Assembly: GCA_947623455.1 (NCBI GenBank)
Contig: OX392527.1
Coordinates: 49,458,401 to 49,522,400, forward strand
Direction of reading: 5' to 3'
From: Mimachlamys varia
Taxonomy: Eukaryota > Mollusca > Bivalvia > Pectinida > Pectinidae
DNA: 64,000 nt
This document shows, piece by piece, positions 1 to 13,200 of the stretch. The position numbers and the translations under genes were made by a program. The notes beneath the pieces were generated by a model that saw only the letters and a program-made list of their open reading frames with translations, was not told where the DNA came from and made no database searches. Position 1 is the first letter of the stretch, and each line of letters begins with the position of its first letter.

Positions 1-568
1 TACAATAAGCTGTTTATGGCATTGCATCTCCCCTACCCCCAATATTCTCCCTGTAAAGTGGCTGCACCCCGGGGAGCTATAAGTGTTATATGTAAGCCTG
101 TGTAATTGATAGATAAACAGTTAAGATGGATATCTAATAACCCTTTATGACTCAAGTTTTCTGTAGAATTTTGGAGTTTTGTGTGAATTCTAAATGTGTT
201 TAATTGTTAAAATTAAATGAAATTTACTTAAAATAAGAAATTAATTACTTCAGAGACTGTAAAATTAACAGAAAGTAAAATAACAAGATTTCTTTTCCAA
301 AACTGTTGAGTGGTATGCGTATTTGATCTGTGGGCAAAATATGAAATTGCTAATTGCGTGCTTAATTGAGGTGCTAGAGGTTAATGTTATGCAAAAGAAA
401 TGAAAAAAATCTGGTGCTAACACTGAATAGCAAACGTACATCAGGTGCAATAACTTGTGTTTTCTTCATAATTTATTATTCAATTTCAACCAAGCTTCAC
501 CATTTTACTCGGAAATGTATATGCTTTCAAATAGTTAACTTTATTTCAACATCTTAAAGGTTTGGGAC

Positions 569-1043
569 CCTTTAAAGGAATCACACAACTAAATCAGCCT
601 ATCACGAAGTGTTTCATACGTTTGTAGTCCCTACCGAAAATTTGTTCCGGCTAAGTACAGTGATTCTGAATAATCTAAATAGGTAATTGTTGACATTTTC
701 TGCATTGAATGAAATCTATAGATATTTAACTTTACAAAAATGTATACTTTTGGTAGATTTTGATATGTGATGGCGGATTGATATGGGGTCAAAAGTCAGA
801 GGGTGTTCCCGTCCCCTTTCACTGGTTTGATATGTAAATTTCCAGTTGTCCGAAGCAGACGCCCGTAGCGAGCTAAAATGCCACGAAACTTCTGATAAAA
901 TGTCATTTGAAGTCTTTGCCATGTATGTATCTGTGAATCCAGGCAGTTGTCACTAGTGTTGAACTTCAAATATTAAAGTTATTAGCTCTAAAGCTTAGTA
1001 ATAACATATAGTAAATTATTTAGTTGTGTGAGTCCTTTAAGAG
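569..1043. repeat. Inverted-repeat-bounded segment inside each monomer
   Basis: The 26 bases at 569-594 and the reverse complement of 1018-1043 agree at about 23 positions; the shared core is CACACAACTAAAT. They enclose about 475 bp, the size and shape of a MITE. I see no clear target-site duplication. The feature recurs in every monomer at +1710 steps. In the last copy the array ends at 36946, inside the right-hand arm. Confidence 0.55.
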
Positions 1044-1264
1044 AACTAGCCATGTGCTCAATGAACTTGAACTCTATAACCTTTTCTGTGCTTCCGGTTT
1101 TTTATTTTTTCAAAGACAACCACTGTCATTAAGTGTTAGCACATTTTTTCAGTATGCAGATATATTTAATTTGAAAAAACCCTTCAAAATTAGCTAAATT
1201 CTGGCTAAACATGGCCCTATGTTGAAGCCTGTATTGTTGGACTGACCCTTATACTCAGGTTTTA

Positions 1265-1270
1265 AATAAA
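1265..1270 (+). promoter_or_regulatory. Poly(A)-signal-like AATAAA in the satellite
   Basis: AATAAA followed by a GT/T-rich stretch resembles a transcript 3' end. It is present in all 21 complete copies and absent from the truncated last copy. The monomer may include an old 3' UTR. No matching coding region is visible, so this is only suggestive. Confidence 0.3.
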
Positions 1271-4200
1271 GTTTGATTCAATAACCTGTAATAATTGATA
1301 TGCGTGTGTGTTAGAAGTACTTCCTTGATATATGTAGCAGGTTTTAAGCATCCAATAGAGATAGAATCTAGTGTGTTGTCCTGCACAACCAGCACCCCCC
1401 CCCCCCCTTCCTAGTTCCAACTCTGGCCAGTCATTCTTAGGCTTCTTTATCCATACAAATTACAAATGTATGTGTTTTTTATAGCCAGAAGAAAGCAATA
1501 ACTAGAACTAGTACGGAATAGGCTTGTATAAAAAATGCACATATGAAATTATATATGTGTATGTGTCCCTTGTAGGTTTTGGTGGCTTAATCCAACTTAA
1601 AATTCCATATTTTTAGTTAATTGTAGGTATTTCTTTATTCCCGTCACAATATATACCTTGTTCAACATCTTGTTTATTGATTTAATGTGTTTGTAATCTT
1701 TGTTTACACATACAATAAGCTGTTTATGGCATTGCATCTCCCCTACCCCCAATATTCTCCCTGTAAAGTGGCTGCACCCCGGGGAGCTATAAGTGTTATA
1801 TGTAAGCCTGTGTAATTGATAGATAAACAGTTAAGATGGATATCTAATAACCCTTTATGACTCAAGTTTTCTGTAGAATTTTGGAGTTTTGTGTGAATTC
1901 TAAATGTGTTTAATTGTTAAAATTAAATGAAATTTACTTAAAATAAGAAATTAATTACTTCAGAGACTGTAAAATTAACAGAAAGTAAAATAACAAGATT
2001 TCTTTTCCAAAACTGTTGAGTGGTATGCGTATTTGATCTGTGGGCAAAATATGAAATTGCTAATTGCGTGCTTAATTGAGGTGCTAGAGGTTAATGTTAT
2101 GCAAAAGAAATGAAAAAAATCTGGTGCTAACACTGAATAGCAAACGTACATCAGGTGCAATAACTTGTGTTTTCTTCATAATTTATTATTCAATTTCAAC
2201 CAAGCTTCACCATTTTACTCGGAAATGTATATGCTTTCAAATAGTTAACTTTATTTCAACATCTTAAAGGTTTGGGACCCTTTAAAGGAATCACACAACT
2301 AAATCAGCCTATCACGAAGTGTTTCATACGTTTGTAGTCCCTACCGAAAATTTGTTCCGGCTAAGTACAGTGATTCTGAATAATCTAAATAGGTAATTGT
2401 TGACATTTTCTGCATTGAATGAAATCTATAGATATTTAACTTTACAAAAATGTATACTTTTGGTAGATTTTGATATGTGATGGCGGATTGATATGGGGTC
2501 AAAAGTCAGAGGGTGTTCCCGTCCCCTTTCACTGGTTTGATATGTAAATTTCCAGTTGTCCGAAGCAGACGCCCGTAGCGAGCTAAAATGCCACGAAACT
2601 TCTGATAAAATGTCATTTGAAGTCTTTGCCATGTATGTATCTGTGAATCCAGGCAGTTGTCACTAGTGTTGAACTTCAAATATTAAAGTTATTAGCTCTA
2701 AAGCTTAGTAATAACATATAGTAAATTATTTAGTTGTGTGAGTCCTTTAAGAGAACTAGCCATGTGCTCAATGAACTTGAACTCTATAACCTTTTCTGTG
2801 CTTCCGGTTTTTTATTTTTTCAAAGACAACCACTGTCATTAAGTGTTAGCACATTTTTTCAGTATGCAGATATATTTAATTTGAAAAAACCCTTCAAAAT
2901 TAGCTAAATTCTGGCTAAACATGGCCCTATGTTGAAGCCTGTATTGTTGGACTGACCCTTATACTCAGGTTTTAAATAAAGTTTGATTCAATAACCTGTA
3001 ATAATTGATATGCGTGTGTGTTAGAAGTACTTCCTTGATATATGTAGCAGGTTTTAAGCATCCAATAGAGATAGAATCTAGTGTGTTGTCCTGCACAACC
3101 AGCACCCCCCCCCCCCCTTCCTAGTTCCAACTCTGGCCAGTCATTCTTAGGCTTCTTTATCCATACAAATTACAAATGTATGTGTTTTTTATAGCCAGAA
3201 GAAAGCAATAACTAGAACTAGTACGGAATAGGCTTGTATAAAAAATGCACATATGAAATTATATATGTGTATGTGTCCCTTGTAGGTTTTGGTGGCTTAA
3301 TCCAACTTAAAATTCCATATTTTTAGTTAATTGTAGGTATTTCTTTATTCCCGTCACAATATATACCTTGTTCAACATCTTGTTTATTGATTTAATGTGT
3401 TTGTAATCTTTGTTTACACATACAATAAGCTGTTTATGGCATTGCATCTCCCCTACCCCCAATATTCTCCCTGTAAAGTGGCTGCACCCCGGGGAGCTAT
3501 AAGTGTTATATGTAAGCCTGTGTAATTGATAGATAAACAGTTAAGATGGATATCTAATAACCCTTTATGACTCAAGTTTTCTGTAGAATTTTGGAGTTTT
3601 GTGTGAATTCTAAATGTGTTTAATTGTTAAAATTAAATGAAATTTACTTAAAATAAGAAATTAATTACTTCAGAGACTGTAAAATTAACAGAAAGTAAAA
3701 TAACAAGATTTCTTTTCCAAAACTGTTGAGTGGTATGCGTATTTGATCTGTGGGCAAAATATGAAATTGCTAATTGCGTGCTTAATTGAGGTGCTAGAGG
3801 TTAATGTTATGCAAAAGAAATGAAAAAAATCTGGTGCTAACACTGAATAGCAAACGTACATCAGGTGCAATAACTTGTGTTTTCTTCATAATTTATTATT
3901 CAATTTCAACCAAGCTTCACCATTTTACTCGGAAATGTATATGCTTTCAAATAGTTAACTTTATTTCAACATCTTAAAGGTTTGGGACCCTTTAAAGGAA
4001 TCACACAACTAAATCAGCCTATCACGAAGTGTTTCATACGTTTGTAGTCCCTACCGAAAATTTGTTCCGGCTAAGTACAGTGATTCTGAATAATCTAAAT
4101 AGGTAATTGTTGACATTTTCTGCATTGAATGAAATCTATAGATATTTAACTTTACAAAAATGTATACTTTTGGTAGATTTTGATATGTGATGGCGGATTG

Positions 4201-7200
4201 ATATGGGGTCAAAAGTCAGAGGGTGTTCCCGTCCCCTTTCACTGGTTTGATATGTAAATTTCCAGTTGTCCGAAGCAGACGCCCGTAGCGAGCTAAAATG
4301 CCACGAAACTTCTGATAAAATGTCATTTGAAGTCTTTGCCATGTATGTATCTGTGAATCCAGGCAGTTGTCACTAGTGTTGAACTTCAAATATTAAAGTT
4401 ATTAGCTCTAAAGCTTAGTAATAACATATAGTAAATTATTTAGTTGTGTGAGTCCTTTAAGAGAACTAGCCATGTGCTCAATGAACTTGAACTCTATAAC
4501 CTTTTCTGTGCTTCCGGTTTTTTATTTTTTCAAAGACAACCACTGTCATTAAGTGTTAGCACATTTTTTCAGTATGCAGATATATTTAATTTGAAAAAAC
4601 CCTTCAAAATTAGCTAAATTCTGGCTAAACATGGCCCTATGTTGAAGCCTGTATTGTTGGACTGACCCTTATACTCAGGTTTTAAATAAAGTTTGATTCA
4701 ATAACCTGTAATAATTGATATGCGTGTGTGTTAGAAGTACTTCCTTGATATATGTAGCAGGTTTTAAGCATCCAATAGAGATAGAATCTAGTGTGTTGTC
4801 CTGCACAACCAGCACCCCCCCCCCCCCTTCCTAGTTCCAACTCTGGCCAGTCATTCTTAGGCTTCTTTATCCATACAAATTACAAATGTATGTGTTTTTT
4901 ATAGCCAGAAGAAAGCAATAACTAGAACTAGTACGGAATAGGCTTGTATAAAAAATGCACATATGAAATTATATATGTGTATGTGTCCCTTGTAGGTTTT
5001 GGTGGCTTAATCCAACTTAAAATTCCATATTTTTAGTTAATTGTAGGTATTTCTTTATTCCCGTCACAATATATACCTTGTTCAACATCTTGTTTATTGA
5101 TTTAATGTGTTTGTAATCTTTGTTTACACATACAATAAGCTGTTTATGGCATTGCATCTCCCCTACCCCCAATATTCTCCCTGTAAAGTGGCTGCACCCC
5201 GGGGAGCTATAAGTGTTATATGTAAGCCTGTGTAATTGATAGATAAACAGTTAAGATGGATATCTAATAACCCTTTATGACTCAAGTTTTCTGTAGAATT
5301 TTGGAGTTTTGTGTGAATTCTAAATGTGTTTAATTGTTAAAATTAAATGAAATTTACTTAAAATAAGAAATTAATTACTTCAGAGACTGTAAAATTAACA
5401 GAAAGTAAAATAACAAGATTTCTTTTCCAAAACTGTTGAGTGGTATGCGTATTTGATCTGTGGGCAAAATATGAAATTGCTAATTGCGTGCTTAATTGAG
5501 GTGCTAGAGGTTAATGTTATGCAAAAGAAATGAAAAAAATCTGGTGCTAACACTGAATAGCAAACGTACATCAGGTGCAATAACTTGTGTTTTCTTCATA
5601 ATTTATTATTCAATTTCAACCAAGCTTCACCATTTTACTCGGAAATGTATATGCTTTCAAATAGTTAACTTTATTTCAACATCTTAAAGGTTTGGGACCC
5701 TTTAAAGGAATCACACAACTAAATCAGCCTATCACGAAGTGTTTCATACGTTTGTAGTCCCTACCGAAAATTTGTTCCGGCTAAGTACAGTGATTCTGAA
5801 TAATCTAAATAGGTAATTGTTGACATTTTCTGCATTGAATGAAATCTATAGATATTTAACTTTACAAAAATGTATACTTTTGGTAGATTTTGATATGTGA
5901 TGGCGGATTGATATGGGGTCAAAAGTCAGAGGGTGTTCCCGTCCCCTTTCACTGGTTTGATATGTAAATTTCCAGTTGTCCGAAGCAGACGCCCGTAGCG
6001 AGCTAAAATGCCACGAAACTTCTGATAAAATGTCATTTGAAGTCTTTGCCATGTATGTATCTGTGAATCCAGGCAGTTGTCACTAGTGTTGAACTTCAAA
6101 TATTAAAGTTATTAGCTCTAAAGCTTAGTAATAACATATAGTAAATTATTTAGTTGTGTGAGTCCTTTAAGAGAACTAGCCATGTGCTCAATGAACTTGA
6201 ACTCTATAACCTTTTCTGTGCTTCCGGTTTTTTATTTTTTCAAAGACAACCACTGTCATTAAGTGTTAGCACATTTTTTCAGTATGCAGATATATTTAAT
6301 TTGAAAAAACCCTTCAAAATTAGCTAAATTCTGGCTAAACATGGCCCTATGTTGAAGCCTGTATTGTTGGACTGACCCTTATACTCAGGTTTTAAATAAA
6401 GTTTGATTCAATAACCTGTAATAATTGATATGCGTGTGTGTTAGAAGTACTTCCTTGATATATGTAGCAGGTTTTAAGCATCCAATAGAGATAGAATCTA
6501 GTGTGTTGTCCTGCACAACCAGCACCCCCCCCCCCCCTTCCTAGTTCCAACTCTGGCCAGTCATTCTTAGGCTTCTTTATCCATACAAATTACAAATGTA
6601 TGTGTTTTTTATAGCCAGAAGAAAGCAATAACTAGAACTAGTACGGAATAGGCTTGTATAAAAAATGCACATATGAAATTATATATGTGTATGTGTCCCT
6701 TGTAGGTTTTGGTGGCTTAATCCAACTTAAAATTCCATATTTTTAGTTAATTGTAGGTATTTCTTTATTCCCGTCACAATATATACCTTGTTCAACATCT
6801 TGTTTATTGATTTAATGTGTTTGTAATCTTTGTTTACACATACAATAAGCTGTTTATGGCATTGCATCTCCCCTACCCCCAATATTCTCCCTGTAAAGTG
6901 GCTGCACCCCGGGGAGCTATAAGTGTTATATGTAAGCCTGTGTAATTGATAGATAAACAGTTAAGATGGATATCTAATAACCCTTTATGACTCAAGTTTT
7001 CTGTAGAATTTTGGAGTTTTGTGTGAATTCTAAATGTGTTTAATTGTTAAAATTAAATGAAATTTACTTAAAATAAGAAATTAATTACTTCAGAGACTGT
7101 AAAATTAACAGAAAGTAAAATAACAAGATTTCTTTTCCAAAACTGTTGAGTGGTATGCGTATTTGATCTGTGGGCAAAATATGAAATTGCTAATTGCGTG

Positions 7201-10200
7201 CTTAATTGAGGTGCTAGAGGTTAATGTTATGCAAAAGAAATGAAAAAAATCTGGTGCTAACACTGAATAGCAAACGTACATCAGGTGCAATAACTTGTGT
7301 TTTCTTCATAATTTATTATTCAATTTCAACCAAGCTTCACCATTTTACTCGGAAATGTATATGCTTTCAAATAGTTAACTTTATTTCAACATCTTAAAGG
7401 TTTGGGACCCTTTAAAGGAATCACACAACTAAATCAGCCTATCACGAAGTGTTTCATACGTTTGTAGTCCCTACCGAAAATTTGTTCCGGCTAAGTACAG
7501 TGATTCTGAATAATCTAAATAGGTAATTGTTGACATTTTCTGCATTGAATGAAATCTATAGATATTTAACTTTACAAAAATGTATACTTTTGGTAGATTT
7601 TGATATGTGATGGCGGATTGATATGGGGTCAAAAGTCAGAGGGTGTTCCCGTCCCCTTTCACTGGTTTGATATGTAAATTTCCAGTTGTCCGAAGCAGAC
7701 GCCCGTAGCGAGCTAAAATGCCACGAAACTTCTGATAAAATGTCATTTGAAGTCTTTGCCATGTATGTATCTGTGAATCCAGGCAGTTGTCACTAGTGTT
7801 GAACTTCAAATATTAAAGTTATTAGCTCTAAAGCTTAGTAATAACATATAGTAAATTATTTAGTTGTGTGAGTCCTTTAAGAGAACTAGCCATGTGCTCA
7901 ATGAACTTGAACTCTATAACCTTTTCTGTGCTTCCGGTTTTTTATTTTTTCAAAGACAACCACTGTCATTAAGTGTTAGCACATTTTTTCAGTATGCAGA
8001 TATATTTAATTTGAAAAAACCCTTCAAAATTAGCTAAATTCTGGCTAAACATGGCCCTATGTTGAAGCCTGTATTGTTGGACTGACCCTTATACTCAGGT
8101 TTTAAATAAAGTTTGATTCAATAACCTGTAATAATTGATATGCGTGTGTGTTAGAAGTACTTCCTTGATATATGTAGCAGGTTTTAAGCATCCAATAGAG
8201 ATAGAATCTAGTGTGTTGTCCTGCACAACCAGCACCCCCCCCCCCCCTTCCTAGTTCCAACTCTGGCCAGTCATTCTTAGGCTTCTTTATCCATACAAAT
8301 TACAAATGTATGTGTTTTTTATAGCCAGAAGAAAGCAATAACTAGAACTAGTACGGAATAGGCTTGTATAAAAAATGCACATATGAAATTATATATGTGT
8401 ATGTGTCCCTTGTAGGTTTTGGTGGCTTAATCCAACTTAAAATTCCATATTTTTAGTTAATTGTAGGTATTTCTTTATTCCCGTCACAATATATACCTTG
8501 TTCAACATCTTGTTTATTGATTTAATGTGTTTGTAATCTTTGTTTACACATACAATAAGCTGTTTATGGCATTGCATCTCCCCTACCCCCAATATTCTCC
8601 CTGTAAAGTGGCTGCACCCCGGGGAGCTATAAGTGTTATATGTAAGCCTGTGTAATTGATAGATAAACAGTTAAGATGGATATCTAATAACCCTTTATGA
8701 CTCAAGTTTTCTGTAGAATTTTGGAGTTTTGTGTGAATTCTAAATGTGTTTAATTGTTAAAATTAAATGAAATTTACTTAAAATAAGAAATTAATTACTT
8801 CAGAGACTGTAAAATTAACAGAAAGTAAAATAACAAGATTTCTTTTCCAAAACTGTTGAGTGGTATGCGTATTTGATCTGTGGGCAAAATATGAAATTGC
8901 TAATTGCGTGCTTAATTGAGGTGCTAGAGGTTAATGTTATGCAAAAGAAATGAAAAAAATCTGGTGCTAACACTGAATAGCAAACGTACATCAGGTGCAA
9001 TAACTTGTGTTTTCTTCATAATTTATTATTCAATTTCAACCAAGCTTCACCATTTTACTCGGAAATGTATATGCTTTCAAATAGTTAACTTTATTTCAAC
9101 ATCTTAAAGGTTTGGGACCCTTTAAAGGAATCACACAACTAAATCAGCCTATCACGAAGTGTTTCATACGTTTGTAGTCCCTACCGAAAATTTGTTCCGG
9201 CTAAGTACAGTGATTCTGAATAATCTAAATAGGTAATTGTTGACATTTTCTGCATTGAATGAAATCTATAGATATTTAACTTTACAAAAATGTATACTTT
9301 TGGTAGATTTTGATATGTGATGGCGGATTGATATGGGGTCAAAAGTCAGAGGGTGTTCCCGTCCCCTTTCACTGGTTTGATATGTAAATTTCCAGTTGTC
9401 CGAAGCAGACGCCCGTAGCGAGCTAAAATGCCACGAAACTTCTGATAAAATGTCATTTGAAGTCTTTGCCATGTATGTATCTGTGAATCCAGGCAGTTGT
9501 CACTAGTGTTGAACTTCAAATATTAAAGTTATTAGCTCTAAAGCTTAGTAATAACATATAGTAAATTATTTAGTTGTGTGAGTCCTTTAAGAGAACTAGC
9601 CATGTGCTCAATGAACTTGAACTCTATAACCTTTTCTGTGCTTCCGGTTTTTTATTTTTTCAAAGACAACCACTGTCATTAAGTGTTAGCACATTTTTTC
9701 AGTATGCAGATATATTTAATTTGAAAAAACCCTTCAAAATTAGCTAAATTCTGGCTAAACATGGCCCTATGTTGAAGCCTGTATTGTTGGACTGACCCTT
9801 ATACTCAGGTTTTAAATAAAGTTTGATTCAATAACCTGTAATAATTGATATGCGTGTGTGTTAGAAGTACTTCCTTGATATATGTAGCAGGTTTTAAGCA
9901 TCCAATAGAGATAGAATCTAGTGTGTTGTCCTGCACAACCAGCACCCCCCCCCCCCCTTCCTAGTTCCAACTCTGGCCAGTCATTCTTAGGCTTCTTTAT
10001 CCATACAAATTACAAATGTATGTGTTTTTTATAGCCAGAAGAAAGCAATAACTAGAACTAGTACGGAATAGGCTTGTATAAAAAATGCACATATGAAATT
10101 ATATATGTGTATGTGTCCCTTGTAGGTTTTGGTGGCTTAATCCAACTTAAAATTCCATATTTTTAGTTAATTGTAGGTATTTCTTTATTCCCGTCACAAT

Positions 10201-13200
10201 ATATACCTTGTTCAACATCTTGTTTATTGATTTAATGTGTTTGTAATCTTTGTTTACACATACAATAAGCTGTTTATGGCATTGCATCTCCCCTACCCCC
10301 AATATTCTCCCTGTAAAGTGGCTGCACCCCGGGGAGCTATAAGTGTTATATGTAAGCCTGTGTAATTGATAGATAAACAGTTAAGATGGATATCTAATAA
10401 CCCTTTATGACTCAAGTTTTCTGTAGAATTTTGGAGTTTTGTGTGAATTCTAAATGTGTTTAATTGTTAAAATTAAATGAAATTTACTTAAAATAAGAAA
10501 TTAATTACTTCAGAGACTGTAAAATTAACAGAAAGTAAAATAACAAGATTTCTTTTCCAAAACTGTTGAGTGGTATGCGTATTTGATCTGTGGGCAAAAT
10601 ATGAAATTGCTAATTGCGTGCTTAATTGAGGTGCTAGAGGTTAATGTTATGCAAAAGAAATGAAAAAAATCTGGTGCTAACACTGAATAGCAAACGTACA
10701 TCAGGTGCAATAACTTGTGTTTTCTTCATAATTTATTATTCAATTTCAACCAAGCTTCACCATTTTACTCGGAAATGTATATGCTTTCAAATAGTTAACT
10801 TTATTTCAACATCTTAAAGGTTTGGGACCCTTTAAAGGAATCACACAACTAAATCAGCCTATCACGAAGTGTTTCATACGTTTGTAGTCCCTACCGAAAA
10901 TTTGTTCCGGCTAAGTACAGTGATTCTGAATAATCTAAATAGGTAATTGTTGACATTTTCTGCATTGAATGAAATCTATAGATATTTAACTTTACAAAAA
11001 TGTATACTTTTGGTAGATTTTGATATGTGATGGCGGATTGATATGGGGTCAAAAGTCAGAGGGTGTTCCCGTCCCCTTTCACTGGTTTGATATGTAAATT
11101 TCCAGTTGTCCGAAGCAGACGCCCGTAGCGAGCTAAAATGCCACGAAACTTCTGATAAAATGTCATTTGAAGTCTTTGCCATGTATGTATCTGTGAATCC
11201 AGGCAGTTGTCACTAGTGTTGAACTTCAAATATTAAAGTTATTAGCTCTAAAGCTTAGTAATAACATATAGTAAATTATTTAGTTGTGTGAGTCCTTTAA
11301 GAGAACTAGCCATGTGCTCAATGAACTTGAACTCTATAACCTTTTCTGTGCTTCCGGTTTTTTATTTTTTCAAAGACAACCACTGTCATTAAGTGTTAGC
11401 ACATTTTTTCAGTATGCAGATATATTTAATTTGAAAAAACCCTTCAAAATTAGCTAAATTCTGGCTAAACATGGCCCTATGTTGAAGCCTGTATTGTTGG
11501 ACTGACCCTTATACTCAGGTTTTAAATAAAGTTTGATTCAATAACCTGTAATAATTGATATGCGTGTGTGTTAGAAGTACTTCCTTGATATATGTAGCAG
11601 GTTTTAAGCATCCAATAGAGATAGAATCTAGTGTGTTGTCCTGCACAACCAGCACCCCCCCCCCCCCTTCCTAGTTCCAACTCTGGCCAGTCATTCTTAG
11701 GCTTCTTTATCCATACAAATTACAAATGTATGTGTTTTTTATAGCCAGAAGAAAGCAATAACTAGAACTAGTACGGAATAGGCTTGTATAAAAAATGCAC
11801 ATATGAAATTATATATGTGTATGTGTCCCTTGTAGGTTTTGGTGGCTTAATCCAACTTAAAATTCCATATTTTTAGTTAATTGTAGGTATTTCTTTATTC
11901 CCGTCACAATATATACCTTGTTCAACATCTTGTTTATTGATTTAATGTGTTTGTAATCTTTGTTTACACATACAATAAGCTGTTTATGGCATTGCATCTC
12001 CCCTACCCCCAATATTCTCCCTGTAAAGTGGCTGCACCCCGGGGAGCTATAAGTGTTATATGTAAGCCTGTGTAATTGATAGATAAACAGTTAAGATGGA
12101 TATCTAATAACCCTTTATGACTCAAGTTTTCTGTAGAATTTTGGAGTTTTGTGTGAATTCTAAATGTGTTTAATTGTTAAAATTAAATGAAATTTACTTA
12201 AAATAAGAAATTAATTACTTCAGAGACTGTAAAATTAACAGAAAGTAAAATAACAAGATTTCTTTTCCAAAACTGTTGAGTGGTATGCGTATTTGATCTG
12301 TGGGCAAAATATGAAATTGCTAATTGCGTGCTTAATTGAGGTGCTAGAGGTTAATGTTATGCAAAAGAAATGAAAAAAATCTGGTGCTAACACTGAATAG
12401 CAAACGTACATCAGGTGCAATAACTTGTGTTTTCTTCATAATTTATTATTCAATTTCAACCAAGCTTCACCATTTTACTCGGAAATGTATATGCTTTCAA
12501 ATAGTTAACTTTATTTCAACATCTTAAAGGTTTGGGACCCTTTAAAGGAATCACACAACTAAATCAGCCTATCACGAAGTGTTTCATACGTTTGTAGTCC
12601 CTACCGAAAATTTGTTCCGGCTAAGTACAGTGATTCTGAATAATCTAAATAGGTAATTGTTGACATTTTCTGCATTGAATGAAATCTATAGATATTTAAC
12701 TTTACAAAAATGTATACTTTTGGTAGATTTTGATATGTGATGGCGGATTGATATGGGGTCAAAAGTCAGAGGGTGTTCCCGTCCCCTTTCACTGGTTTGA
12801 TATGTAAATTTCCAGTTGTCCGAAGCAGACGCCCGTAGCGAGCTAAAATGCCACGAAACTTCTGATAAAATGTCATTTGAAGTCTTTGCCATGTATGTAT
12901 CTGTGAATCCAGGCAGTTGTCACTAGTGTTGAACTTCAAATATTAAAGTTATTAGCTCTAAAGCTTAGTAATAACATATAGTAAATTATTTAGTTGTGTG
13001 AGTCCTTTAAGAGAACTAGCCATGTGCTCAATGAACTTGAACTCTATAACCTTTTCTGTGCTTCCGGTTTTTTATTTTTTCAAAGACAACCACTGTCATT
13101 AAGTGTTAGCACATTTTTTCAGTATGCAGATATATTTAATTTGAAAAAACCCTTCAAAATTAGCTAAATTCTGGCTAAACATGGCCCTATGTTGAAGCCT

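Larger units (their letters stand above)
1..1710. repeat. Reference monomer of the satellite
   Basis: The phase is arbitrary because the window starts here. Landmarks: a CCCCGGGG block near 67-75; a single EcoRI site near 186; an inverted-repeat pair at 569-594 and 1018-1043; a poly(A) signal AATAAA at 1265-1270 in 3'-UTR-like sequence; a 13-C run at 1395-1407; and an AT-rich tail. The only open frames above 60 codons are on the minus strand at 265-450 (61 aa) and 716-922 (68 aa). Neither resembles a family I know, and neither shows a signal peptide, repeats or motifs, so I do not call them genes. The other copies are the same sequence shifted by multiples of 1710. Confidence 0.9.

Noticed and set aside
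67..90. CCCCGGGGAGCT block in the satellite as part of a tRNA or snRNA gene
   Set aside because: I could not form a cloverleaf or find A/B boxes or U-snRNA landmarks.
265..922. Two minus-strand frames of 61 and 68 codons in the satellite, repeated 22 times
   Set aside because: They recur only because the unit recurs. There are no motifs, and with identical copies selection cannot be judged.
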